Shown here: positions 1-6,621 of the stretch, one piece after another
How the letters are laid out: each line of letters opens with the position of its first letter
Numbering within the stretch: position 1 is the stretch's first letter
NCBI GenBank assembly: GCA_900321505.1
Contig: ONWK01000300.1
Location: 1-10,054, forward strand
Origin: an uncultured Eubacteriales bacterium
Lineage (GTDB): Bacteria > Bacillota > Clostridia > Lachnospirales > Lachnospiraceae
Direction: 5' to 3'
Length of the DNA: 10,054 nt
Translations under genes and position numbers: made by a program
Notes under the pieces: model-generated
Database searches by the model: none
What the model saw: only the letters and a program-made list of their open reading frames with translations
What the model was told of the DNA's origin: nothing

Positions 1-1302
1 ATGAAGAGCAGGTTTTTCTTTATTTCCCTTTTGCTTCTGTTATGCGGATGCGGAAAGCAGGAAGAAACGACAGAGACAGTGCCGGTAACCACAGAAGCCG
101 GTACCGCAGCATCAACAGAAGCTTCTGTAACTACGGGAGCAGGCAGAATATTCAATCTTAAAAATATGACATATTCCGTCAGTGATGTGTGGGCCGGGGA
201 GGGTATTGAAAAAAACGGTAACGTACAATTTAATCTGAAGGAATCGATGCTCATTATATCCGTCATGGAAGACAGCGGAGACCCTACAAGCCCTGATGTA
301 CAGGCACAGTACAGGGACGGTCTTTCCGCTAATTATGATGCGAATATGACGCTTGTTGACTGCGGCCCCATCGGCGGCAGACCGGCCTTCGGCGTTACCG
401 GTGATTTCATGATGTCTGACGAGAGCTACTGCCTGTATTTATATGTCGTAAGAAGCAATAATAACTGGTATATCATTCAGTTCTTTCAGAAAGATGGAGA
501 AGACCATCAGAAGGAGTTAAAGGATTTTCTGGCCGGCATCAGCTTCGGTGAAGAAGTGATGACCTACAAAACCTGTACTGCAGGATATCTGGAGTATACG
601 GTACCCTCGGGATGGCGGGGAGATGGGGTACTGAATGATAACGGAGCGGCATATTTCTATCCGGATTACGGTATGCTGATGGTTGAGGAAAGAGATTTTT
701 CTTCTGATCTCTCATCTGCCGCAGTTCAGTCGGAGCTTATTAATGATTTTAACGGAGACATGGAATCCGGTGGCATAGAACTTACGAATTCCTTTGTGAC
801 AGATGATTTTTACTATTCCATGACGGCGGCCGGAGAATGTGTGATAAGCGGAAAGAGGATGCAGATATCCGCTTTATACATACAGGCAGGAGATAAACTG
901 TATAATCTTTCCATGGGTGCCTTTGAAGGCCATTTTACAGATTATGATACCGAAACGGACAGGATCTTTTCCTCCGTAAGGATACTTGACCGTCCTTCGG
1001 TTACCACCGAAGAACAAACGGGGCAGGAGGCAGGCTTCGGGATCCGGGCAGATTTTAAGAAAACCATGGATGATTATGAAGAGTATTTTGATAAATATAT
1101 CGAGTATATAGTTAAATTCCAGGAAGCCTATGATCCGAATATGCAGGCGGAATATGAAAAGTTTATCGAAGGATACGAGGATGTTATGAAGAAGGTCCAG
1201 GGGTTGGATATTTCAGAGCTGTCCCCTGAGGAAAATGCATATTACCAGGAGGTAATGAACAGGATAAATGAGAAGCTGGCCAATGCCACGGGGACACCGT
1301 GA
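1..1302 (+). CDS. Secreted lipoprotein with two PsbP-like repeats and a helical C-terminal domain
   Basis: The 433-residue protein starts with a short basic and hydrophobic leader and a lipobox-type LCGC at residues 14-17. Cys17 should be lipidated and anchor the protein to the outer face of the membrane. A Thr/Glu/Ala-rich linker follows to about residue 47. Residues about 51-182 and 196-328 look like two diverged copies of one alpha/beta domain. Each opens with a Y-S/T-V...W strand (YSVSDVW, YTVPSGW) and closes with a Phe-rich strand (FLAGISF, FSSVRIL); this resembles PsbP/Mog1-like lipoprotein folds. Residues about 348-427 are acidic, Tyr-rich helices of the kind I associate with the DUF6591 group, from memory. 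No catalytic motif is visible. The ATG is the first base of the window, so its ribosome binding site is unseen and a start further upstream cannot be excluded, though the signal peptide fits this one. The exact role is unknown. Confidence 0.85.
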   Translation: MKSRFFFISLLLLLCGCGKQEETTETVPVTTEAGTAASTEASVTTGAGRIFNLKNMTYSVSDVWAGEGIEKNGNVQFNLKESMLIISVMEDSGDPTSPDVQAQYRDGLSANYDANMTLVDCGPIGGRPAFGVTGDFMMSDESYCLYLYVVRSNNNWYIIQFFQKDGEDHQKELKDFLAGISFGEEVMTYKTCTAGYLEYTVPSGWRGDGVLNDNGAAYFYPDYGMLMVEERDFSSDLSSAAVQSELINDFNGDMESGGIELTNSFVTDDFYYSMTAAGECVISGKRMQISALYIQAGDKLYNLSMGAFEGHFTDYDTETDRIFSSVRILDRPSVTTEEQTGQEAGFGIRADFKKTMDDYEEYFDKYIEYIVKFQEAYDPNMQAEYEKFIEGYEDVMKKVQGLDISELSPEENAYYQEVMNRINEKLANATGTP

Positions 1303-1320
1303 TCAGGAAGCTGTCAGTGT

Positions 1321-1382
1321 AAATGAGACATGCCGGCATCTCCGATCACGAAGCGATCGGAGATGCCGGCATGTCTCATTTT
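1321..1382 (+). terminator. Perfect 27-bp inverted repeat, probable terminator of the lipoprotein gene
   Basis: Bases 1321-1347 are perfectly complementary to 1355-1381, with a 7-base loop at 1348-1354. The stem begins 18 bases after the lipoprotein stop codon and ends in only four T residues (1379-1382). It is therefore a very stable hairpin with a weak U tract. It lies between convergent genes and could act in both directions. Each arm also contains its own 10-bp palindrome, ATGCCGGCAT, at 1330-1339 and 1363-1372. Confidence 0.7.
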
Positions 1383-1388
1383 AACGAG

Positions 1389-1418
1389 CAGGAGGAGGGG
1401 GATATTCCCCTCCTCCTG
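1389..1418 (-). terminator. 12-bp GC-rich hairpin at the end of the acyltransferase/GT8 operon
   Basis: CAGGAGGAGGGG at 1389-1400 pairs perfectly with 1407-1418 around a 6-base loop. It lies 7 bases beyond the minus-strand stop codon at 1426-1428, so it most likely ends the GT8/acyltransferase transcript. No good U run follows on the minus strand, and TTTT (1424-1427) follows on the plus strand. Direction and efficiency are therefore uncertain, and the adjacent 27-bp hairpin may provide extra termination. Confidence 0.5.
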
Positions 1419-1425
1419 AGCTATT

Positions 1426-3216
1426 TTACAGAAAGTCCTTAAGCTGGGTCATATTTTCGGTGGTCGTGTAGGAAAGAGGGATATGATACTCTGTTTCGTA
1501 GATCTCCTTCCATACGTCGAAATTCTTTTTCATCATGATCTCTGCCTGCTGGCGGAGAGAAAGGTCCTTCTCCGGGAAGATCGGAGGCGATACATGGATG
1601 GTATATTCCTGAACATAGAAACCGTCCTCACCCATTACATCCGAATCCTTCATGGTGATGAAGCAGGGCAGTACAGGCGCTGCACTTCTTGCGGCACACT
1701 GGAAAGCGCCTCTCTTTAAAGGCTTGGGTTTGCGGTAATTCCACCACATACTCTGCTCCGGATAGAAAAGCACATAGTCGCCGTTAGAGATCAGCTCGGT
1801 GACACCCTTATAAAACTTCTTCATTGTAGCGGGATTCGATGACAGCGGCAGTGTATTGCAGTGACGCATCAGAAATCCGTAGAATCCGGGGAAGGAGGTA
1901 TAATTTCCTTCACGGATCACACGCCAGAAGTTGCGGTTTGGCTGCTCTGCTGCTTCATACGCCAGCTGGATGGCAAAGCTGTCAAAGGCATTGAAGTGAT
2001 TGCAGGTGATCACTGCACCGCACTCAAGGTTTTTGAAATTCTCAATCCCCTTGAATTCTTTAACTATGAATTTATTTTCTTCGACGAGCTGGTCTATAAA
2101 CTTGTGGGCCATTTTGAAGGCCATTTTTGTTTTAAGCTTTTCAGCTTTGGTCTTACGCACATATTCGATCTCATCGGGCATGAGCATACGTCCGGGCGGG
2201 TCGTTCTCAACATCTTCGTCGAAACGCCCTTCCCGCTCATACTGCTCGATCTTATTTAGGATATTTACACGGTCCTGATCACGCTTATCATGATTGACAC
2301 GGTTCATAAAATTATCCTCTCTGTGAATCTCGTTTATTGCAAGCTGGATGAGGTTCTTCGATGACTGGGCATCCTTAGCCTTATCGGCGTCGCTATAGGA
2401 ACGCTGCATATTAAGCAGTTCCTCGTAGAATTCGGTCTCCTTCGCATATTTCCAGAAATACTCGCCGCATATACAGTATTCGTAATGCCACGGCTTGTTG
2501 ACCATTATATAGTGGATCATCTTCGCCTGGTCCAGCGGATAGGGAATCTCCCCGAAGGTCTCGGTATTCCAGCGCTGGTCGAGCCAGTATACATGATCCT
2601 TACAGATAAGGTTCAGATAGTCCTCATCCTGTGTAACTACAAAATTGTAGTAGTGCAGATAGTCGATGAACTTATCAAGTACAAAATGCAGGCGGAACTG
2701 TTCACAGTTGATGAGCATAAGTCCCGCATTAAAGAAATTGTATCTCGACACGCCCACAACCTTTTCAACATAGGTTCCGAACTCACGGGTCTGCACCATG
2801 ACCTGCTCGTGGCAGGCTCCGAGATATGCGTCTCCGATATCGGTCAGATACAGCTGGCTTACGTCTCCGAGAACTACCGTATCACTGTCAAGATAGAGGG
2901 CCTTTGAATACTGTGGGAACATTTCCGCTATGAACAGCCGGAAATATGTGGTCTTGGAGTAGTAGTCACGCAGCGGAAGCTTGTCCGATATTGAATGCAG
3001 GTATGAGGTGACATCAACAAAGCTTATCTCAAAGTTCTCGGTTGCTAGTTTGTAAACCTTTTCCTTCATTTTATCCGAGATCTCGGTATGAAGGATGTGC
3101 ACTATGTATTTGTAGTCCTTCGAAGCGTTCCTTATCATTGAGGACATCGATACGACGGTGAATTTTACAAATGCATCGTCGCAGGCATAAAAGATAGGGA
3201 TGATCGTTTCCTTCAT
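1426..3216 (-). CDS. Fusion protein: GT8 glycosyltransferase plus PlsC-type acyltransferase
   Basis: This 596-residue protein joins two enzymes. Residues about 4-265 are a GT8 glycosyltransferase: the metal and nucleotide-sugar DxD motif is LYLDSD (Asp110, Asp112), followed by FFNAGLML (162-168), QDEDYLN (196-202) and a late IHY...KPW (234-243). Such enzymes transfer glucose or galactose from UDP-sugars with retention of configuration. Residues about 375-575 are an LPLAT/PlsC-like acyltransferase with an intact HX4D site in NHFNAFD (His407, Asp412) and YPEQ (485-488) followed by a KRGAF segment (501-505). The charged stretch at about 275-375 is probably the native N-terminus of the acyltransferase part. 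I chose the ATG at 3214-3216 because AAAGGAG lies five bases before it. A GTG at 3222 would add two residues but overlaps that same ribosome binding site. It is the last gene of a three-gene operon, starting two bases after the preceding stop. The acceptor is unknown; a glycolipid or lipid-linked glycan fits both activities. Confidence 0.85.
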   Translation of the reverse strand: MKETIIPIFYACDDAFVKFTVVSMSSMIRNASKDYKYIVHILHTEISDKMKEKVYKLATENFEISFVDVTSYLHSISDKLPLRDYYSKTTYFRLFIAEMFPQYSKALYLDSDTVVLGDVSQLYLTDIGDAYLGACHEQVMVQTREFGTYVEKVVGVSRYNFFNAGLMLINCEQFRLHFVLDKFIDYLHYYNFVVTQDEDYLNLICKDHVYWLDQRWNTETFGEIPYPLDQAKMIHYIMVNKPWHYEYCICGEYFWKYAKETEFYEELLNMQRSYSDADKAKDAQSSKNLIQLAINEIHREDNFMNRVNHDKRDQDRVNILNKIEQYEREGRFDEDVENDPPGRMLMPDEIEYVRKTKAEKLKTKMAFKMAHKFIDQLVEENKFIVKEFKGIENFKNLECGAVITCNHFNAFDSFAIQLAYEAAEQPNRNFWRVIREGNYTSFPGFYGFLMRHCNTLPLSSNPATMKKFYKGVTELISNGDYVLFYPEQSMWWNYRKPKPLKRGAFQCAARSAAPVLPCFITMKDSDVMGEDGFYVQEYTIHVSPPIFPEKDLSLRQQAEIMMKKNFDVWKEIYETEYHIPLSYTTTENMTQLKDFL

Positions 3217-3218
3217 GG

Positions 3219-4046
3219 TCACTCCTTTGGAGATGGATTGATAATGCTAAGGTATTTATCGTAAATATCATCAAACTGATGATATCTGAAAATGGAATGT
3301 ACTTTCTCAATGTGCCACTGCTTTATGTTGTCGGTATGCGGATACGGCAGCCAGAACAGCCGTTTTGAAAAATGCCGTACCACCGTGTGTTTATGCAGGA
3401 ATTTCTGGTCATTATACCGCTGGGGCAGCACCTTTCTTTTTGTTGTTGAGCGGATCAGCGCACTCTGGTCGGCGAAGGTCAGCTTCTTCTTCTTGATCCA
3501 CCACCGTGCCTTTTTGAAAAGGCCGGTCTCACGGGATAGCTTCATGTTGAAAAGCAGTACGCCCGCGTTGATATAATTCGGATAGAGCAGATATTTTCCG
3601 TAATGATCCCTTGCTGCGGCATATTCATAATCCGTAAGATCGGTATCCCAGAGCAGCTGTATATCACGGTTGAACATGATATCCGCATCCAGATACAGGA
3701 GCTTGTCGGGGATCCCCTTAACCACATCGGCAAAAAGCCGGATGAGCGTGTAGGGTGAGCAGTAGGCTCCCTCGTTGGGACAGCCGGAAAAGGCTTTCAT
3801 ATAGTAGGAGCTTACATCATAGAGCTTTACGCGGTTTTCCGCATTGAACTCCTTAACGGTTGCTTCCATAGAACGGATATGCTCATCGGATATACAGGTG
3901 TATCTTTCGTCCAGGTGGGAAACGTCCATGGTAAAAATATGAAAGCAGAACGGTTCTTCGGTCTTCGTACGCATAAGAATGGACAGCGCACAGGTGAGCA
4001 TACCGTCATAGACTCCGTCGTTTCCGCAGAACAGAATATCGATCAT
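3219..4046 (-). CDS. GT8 family glycosyltransferase
   Basis: The 275-residue length is typical of single-domain GT8 enzymes. Seen motifs are an N-terminal nucleotide-binding strand (IDILFCGND, 2-10), the metal-binding DxD in LLYLDADI (Asp120, Asp122), the donor-loop YINAGVLLFN (158-167), FADQSALI (191-198) and a late VRHF (223-226). There is no signal peptide or clear membrane segment, so it should work in the cytoplasm, probably at the membrane surface, moving a hexose from a UDP-sugar. The ATG overlaps the upstream stop codon as ATGA at 4043-4046, and AGGAG lies 8 bases before it, so it is translationally coupled to the acyltransferase gene. It is clearly diverged from the GT8 half of the next gene (LDAD versus LDSD and different acceptor regions), so the two probably add different sugars or use different acceptors. 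Sugar and acceptor cannot be read from the sequence. Confidence 0.88.
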   Translation of the reverse strand: MIDILFCGNDGVYDGMLTCALSILMRTKTEEPFCFHIFTMDVSHLDERYTCISDEHIRSMEATVKEFNAENRVKLYDVSSYYMKAFSGCPNEGAYCSPYTLIRLFADVVKGIPDKLLYLDADIMFNRDIQLLWDTDLTDYEYAAARDHYGKYLLYPNYINAGVLLFNMKLSRETGLFKKARWWIKKKKLTFADQSALIRSTTKRKVLPQRYNDQKFLHKHTVVRHFSKRLFWLPYPHTDNIKQWHIEKVHSIFRYHQFDDIYDKYLSIINPSPKE

Positions 4047-4825
4047 GAGTTATTCTCCTGTTTTATATATCTGATCTGTACGTGATCGGATCTTCTTGCC
4101 CTTTTGCACATACAGTTGTATACCTTGTCACGGAGTTCTTTCCGGCGAAGCTTTAACGGCTTATCCATATCAGGATAGAAGGGTCCGTCGATATAGGTAA
4201 TGATCCTTGGATGCTTAAAAAACCTTCGCTTATGATAGGTGTTGGTGAAACAGTATACCGGTGACCCCAGCTTTGCGGGATAGGCAAAGGATGTATCCGG
4301 GAAATTCCGGATCTTTGTATAATAGGGCCAGATATGTGCTTCCGGATATACTACCACGCTGTGACCTTCAGCTATGCGGGTTTCAATGGCATTAAGGAAA
4401 TTCTTATATGCCGAGAGCTCGTCGGGGATCGGCAGGGCTCCGAGGGAAGGGGTTATCTTTCCCAGAACAGGCATGGATACGTTGTTAGGGTGGACGATGA
4501 TATAATTGGTCTTCGGAAAGTTGCTCACATTCGGAATGAACGCATCTCCGATATCCTGTGTATGGTTGCCATACATGAAATATCCGTCCTTTTTATGTTT
4601 CGCAAGCTTGTATCTTCCTTTAGCCTTTTGTCCGAAGGTAAACTTAACATATGCAAACGCAATGGGCGTTGCGATAACTCTGTACCAGAAGAAGTGTGTG
4701 AACCTTTTGAAACGTGAGGTATATATGTACACGTAATTCTCATCGATCCTGCGCGGTGTGATCTGCGCTACGGAGAATTCATCATTAAGTTCATCGGAAT
4801 AATATATTACCTTACGTTCGTCCAT
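4043..4825 (-). CDS. PlsC-like (LPLAT family) acyltransferase with an HX5D motif
   Basis: This 260-residue protein belongs to the lysophospholipid acyltransferase superfamily. It has a basic, aromatic N-terminal region with a hydrophobic segment at about 46-64. The motif I region is YGNHTQDIGD (85-94), then a SLGALPI stretch (127-133) and VVVYPEAHIW (157-166), which is the family's motif III. Family members normally show HX4D. Here the residue at that spacing after His88 is Gly93, and Asp lies at 91 and 94, so the catalytic pair is shifted to HX5D. The expected reaction is acyl transfer to a lysophospholipid or other hydroxyl acceptor at the inner membrane face. I chose the ATG at 4823-4825, which has AGG eight bases upstream. 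A GTG at 4834 would add three residues but has a poorly spaced ribosome binding site. It is the first large gene of the operon and overlaps the GT8 gene by four bases. Confidence 0.82.
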   Translation of the reverse strand: MDERKVIYYSDELNDEFSVAQITPRRIDENYVYIYTSRFKRFTHFFWYRVIATPIAFAYVKFTFGQKAKGRYKLAKHKKDGYFMYGNHTQDIGDAFIPNVSNFPKTNYIIVHPNNVSMPVLGKITPSLGALPIPDELSAYKNFLNAIETRIAEGHSVVVYPEAHIWPYYTKIRNFPDTSFAYPAKLGSPVYCFTNTYHKRRFFKHPRIITYIDGPFYPDMDKPLKLRRKELRDKVYNCMCKRARRSDHVQIRYIKQENNS

Positions 4826-4855
4826 GTATCGCACCTGTCCTGTACAGTACCTGTC

Positions 4856-4906
4856 TCATGAGAAGAAGGCCTGCAGATCGGGATCCTGCCCGGCATTTTT
4901 GGGCAT
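4856..4906 (-). CDS. Possible 16-codon leader peptide before the acyltransferase operon
   Basis: An ATG at 4904-4906 opens 16 codons (MPKNAGQDPDLQAFFS) ending in TGA at 4856-4858. AAGGGG lies five bases before it, and the candidate promoter at 4927-4955 would place the transcript start only about 13 bases upstream of the ATG. It ends about 30 bases before the acyltransferase ATG. It could be a translated leader that couples or attenuates translation of the operon, or a chance ORF. The peptide has no run of one amino acid as in classical attenuator leaders. Confidence 0.3.
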   Translation of the reverse strand: MPKNAGQDPDLQAFFS

Positions 4907-4926
4907 AAAAACCCCTTATGACAGGA

Positions 4927-4955
4927 ATTATAACATATTATTAACAAAATGTCCT
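4927..4955 (-). promoter_or_regulatory. Candidate sigma-A promoter of the acyltransferase/GT8 operon
   Basis: On the minus strand, TATAAT (4927-4932) is a perfect -10 box and AGGACA (4950-4955) matches the -35 consensus at four of six positions. The spacing is 17 bases through AT-rich sequence. The predicted start is near 4919-4920, about 95 bases before the acyltransferase ATG. Confidence 0.6.
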
Positions 4956-4984
4956 TAACTATGCATTAATTTCTTTCATTTTTT

Positions 4985-6340
4985 TCAAAGAAAAAGTGTT
5001 TTCTGCTCCACTTTCTTTTTTTCTTTTCTGAGGATCACCAGGAATGCGATAATAAGAAATGCGTCCGCGGCGACCCATGCGGAGGCATTGGCAAGGCATG
5101 CTGCAGGGAAACCGTAGTGGTCGACAAAGACGAAACCCACGACAGAGCGGGCGATCATTTCCAGAACACCCGCGGCTATTGCGAGGATTGAGTATCCCAT
5201 ACCCTGGATCATGAAACGGACGATGTTTACAACTGCCAGCAGGAAATAGAAGGCGCTGTTGAATTTCAGAAAGAGGTGCGCGTTTTCTTCGATAAAGGGA
5301 TCGGGGTGATCCATGAAGAGACGGGACAACTGTCCTCCGAAAAGAAAGAGAACAACGGCTGCTGCGATGGAATATATAAAACCGTAGAAAAGCAGCACTC
5401 TGATCCCTTTTCCGATACGGTCGGGGCGGCCGGCGCCGATATTCTGTCCGCCATAGGTTGCGGCGGTGTTGCCCAGCGCTTCAAACGGGCAGCAGAAGAA
5501 TATGGACAGCTTTGCTCCGGCGGACATGGCTGCCACATATGCCGAACCGAGTCCGTTTACCGCAGTCTGCAGGATAACACTGCCGATGGCGGTGATGGAG
5601 TACTGAAGCCCCATGGGAAGCCCCTGAAGCAGAAGCCGTCCCACATGAGGGAGGGATAAGCTTCTCTCACCCTTTTCCGGATGAATGACAGGGTATTTCT
5701 TCCACAGATAAATTAGGCACAGAAATGCCGAGACACCCTGGGAGATCACCGTTGCCCAGGCCGGTCCGGCTATTCCGAAGGGCTTTACAAGGATCAGATC
5801 AAGAATGATATTCAGCAGTGATGAAATGATCAGGAAGTAAAGAGGGGTCTTACTGTCTCCCATGGCACGTACCACACTGGCACACAGATTGTACATGATC
5901 GTCAGAGGGATACCCATAAAGAGTATGTATACGTAAGTGTAGGAGCCGTCATAGATATCTTCAGGAGTGTTCATGGCCTGAAGGATATTGTCACAGAGGA
6001 TCAGCACCGCGGTTGTGATGACAGCGGCAAGGGCGATGGAGGTCCATACGGCATTGACTATATAGCGGCGCATTTCCGAATAATCCTTTGCACCGAAGCG
6101 CTGTGCGACGGGGATACCGAAGCCCGCGCAGATACCGAGGCAGAGACCGATGATCATGAAACAGATGGAGCCTGTTGCGCCCACGGATGCAAGCGCGGAG
6201 GTTCCCAGATACTGTCCGATGATAATGGTATCCACCAGATTGTAAAACTGCTGGAAGAGATTTCCGAGCAATAAAGGTATGGCAAAGCGCAGGATATGCT
6301 TCGCAGGTGAACCTGTTGTCATGTTAGTGGTCTTGGCCAT
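4985..6340 (-). CDS. MATE-family efflux transporter
   Basis: This 451-residue integral membrane protein has about twelve hydrophobic segments, the usual length for the MATE (multidrug and toxic compound extrusion) family. Recognisable family features are an opening GSPAKHILRFAIPLLLGNLF-like helix (11-29) running into LVDTIIIGQYLG (35-46), RAMGDSKTPLYF (158-169) just before the sixth helix, and the second-half counterpart GGQNIGAGRPDR (297-308). Such proteins export cationic drugs, metabolites or dyes using Na+ or H+ gradients; the substrate cannot be predicted here. The protein ends in a basic tail (RKEKKKVEQK). The ATG at 6338-6340 has GGAGAG eight bases upstream. It stands alone between the EAL terminator and the acyltransferase operon promoter. 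No clear terminator follows its stop codon, so some readthrough into the operon is possible. Confidence 0.93.
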   Translation of the reverse strand: MAKTTNMTTGSPAKHILRFAIPLLLGNLFQQFYNLVDTIIIGQYLGTSALASVGATGSICFMIIGLCLGICAGFGIPVAQRFGAKDYSEMRRYIVNAVWTSIALAAVITTAVLILCDNILQAMNTPEDIYDGSYTYVYILFMGIPLTIMYNLCASVVRAMGDSKTPLYFLIISSLLNIILDLILVKPFGIAGPAWATVISQGVSAFLCLIYLWKKYPVIHPEKGERSLSLPHVGRLLLQGLPMGLQYSITAIGSVILQTAVNGLGSAYVAAMSAGAKLSIFFCCPFEALGNTAATYGGQNIGAGRPDRIGKGIRVLLFYGFIYSIAAAVVLFLFGGQLSRLFMDHPDPFIEENAHLFLKFNSAFYFLLAVVNIVRFMIQGMGYSILAIAAGVLEMIARSVVGFVFVDHYGFPAACLANASAWVAADAFLIIAFLVILRKEKKKVEQKTLFL

Positions 6341-6565
6341 AGTTCAGTCTCTCCTGATATGTCAGCATGTTTTGCAGAACAAAAAGACCCTTATTTCAGG
6401 ATTGTTACATGAATTATAGAGTTTCTGCTCTGGAAAGATATAAAAAAAGCACCTATTTTTATAATTTAATGTTCTTTTTTCAAAAAACAGGTAACGGTTC
6501 TGTACCCGATGAATTCATGAAGGAACACAGATGAAAGACCTGTGTTTCAGATCGATCCTGCAATA
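6341..6565. other. AT-rich intergenic region upstream of the MATE gene
   Basis: Together with the terminator at 6566-6595 this makes a 281-base gap between the EAL and MATE genes. It holds the MATE promoter candidate (6413-6418), a 7-bp inverted repeat (6524-6530 with 6540-6546, AACACAG/CTGTGTT, 9-base loop) and A/T runs at 6440-6490. I found no convincing ORF and no riboswitch signature I recognise, including the ACGA-containing mini-ykkC motif known upstream of some exporter genes. Confidence 0.5.
6413..6418 (-). promoter_or_regulatory. Candidate -10 box for the MATE gene
   Basis: A perfect TATAAT on the minus strand lies about 73 bases before the MATE ATG. No good -35 box stands 16-18 bases upstream; the region there is an A/T run (6437-6448). 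The promoter is plausible but may need an activator or be weak. Confidence 0.4.
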
Positions 6566-6595
6566 CAAAGAAACGAGCCTCAGTTTGTCTGAGGC
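6566..6595 (-). terminator. Intrinsic terminator of the EAL-domain gene
   Basis: On the minus strand GCCTCAG (6589-6595) pairs perfectly with CTGAGGC (6577-6583) around a 5-base loop. It is followed by the T-rich TCGTTTCTTTG. It begins 26 bases after the EAL gene stop codon and separates that gene from the MATE gene. Confidence 0.8.
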
Positions 6596-6621
6596 CCGCT
6601 TATGTCATATGTTAGATCGGA

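Noticed and set aside
1861..2259. A 132-codon plus-strand open frame inside the GT8-acyltransferase gene
   Set aside because: It is antisense to a well-supported coding region and shows no domain or start signal.
6440..6462. AT-rich inverted repeat (ATAAAAA / TTTTTAT)
   Set aside because: It consists only of A/T runs in an AT-rich region and would make a very weak stem; chance is the simpler explanation.
6341..6565. A riboswitch upstream of the MATE exporter
   Set aside because: The predicted leader from the -10 box at 6413 is only about 65 bases, and I could not find conserved guanidine-type or other riboswitch motifs in it.
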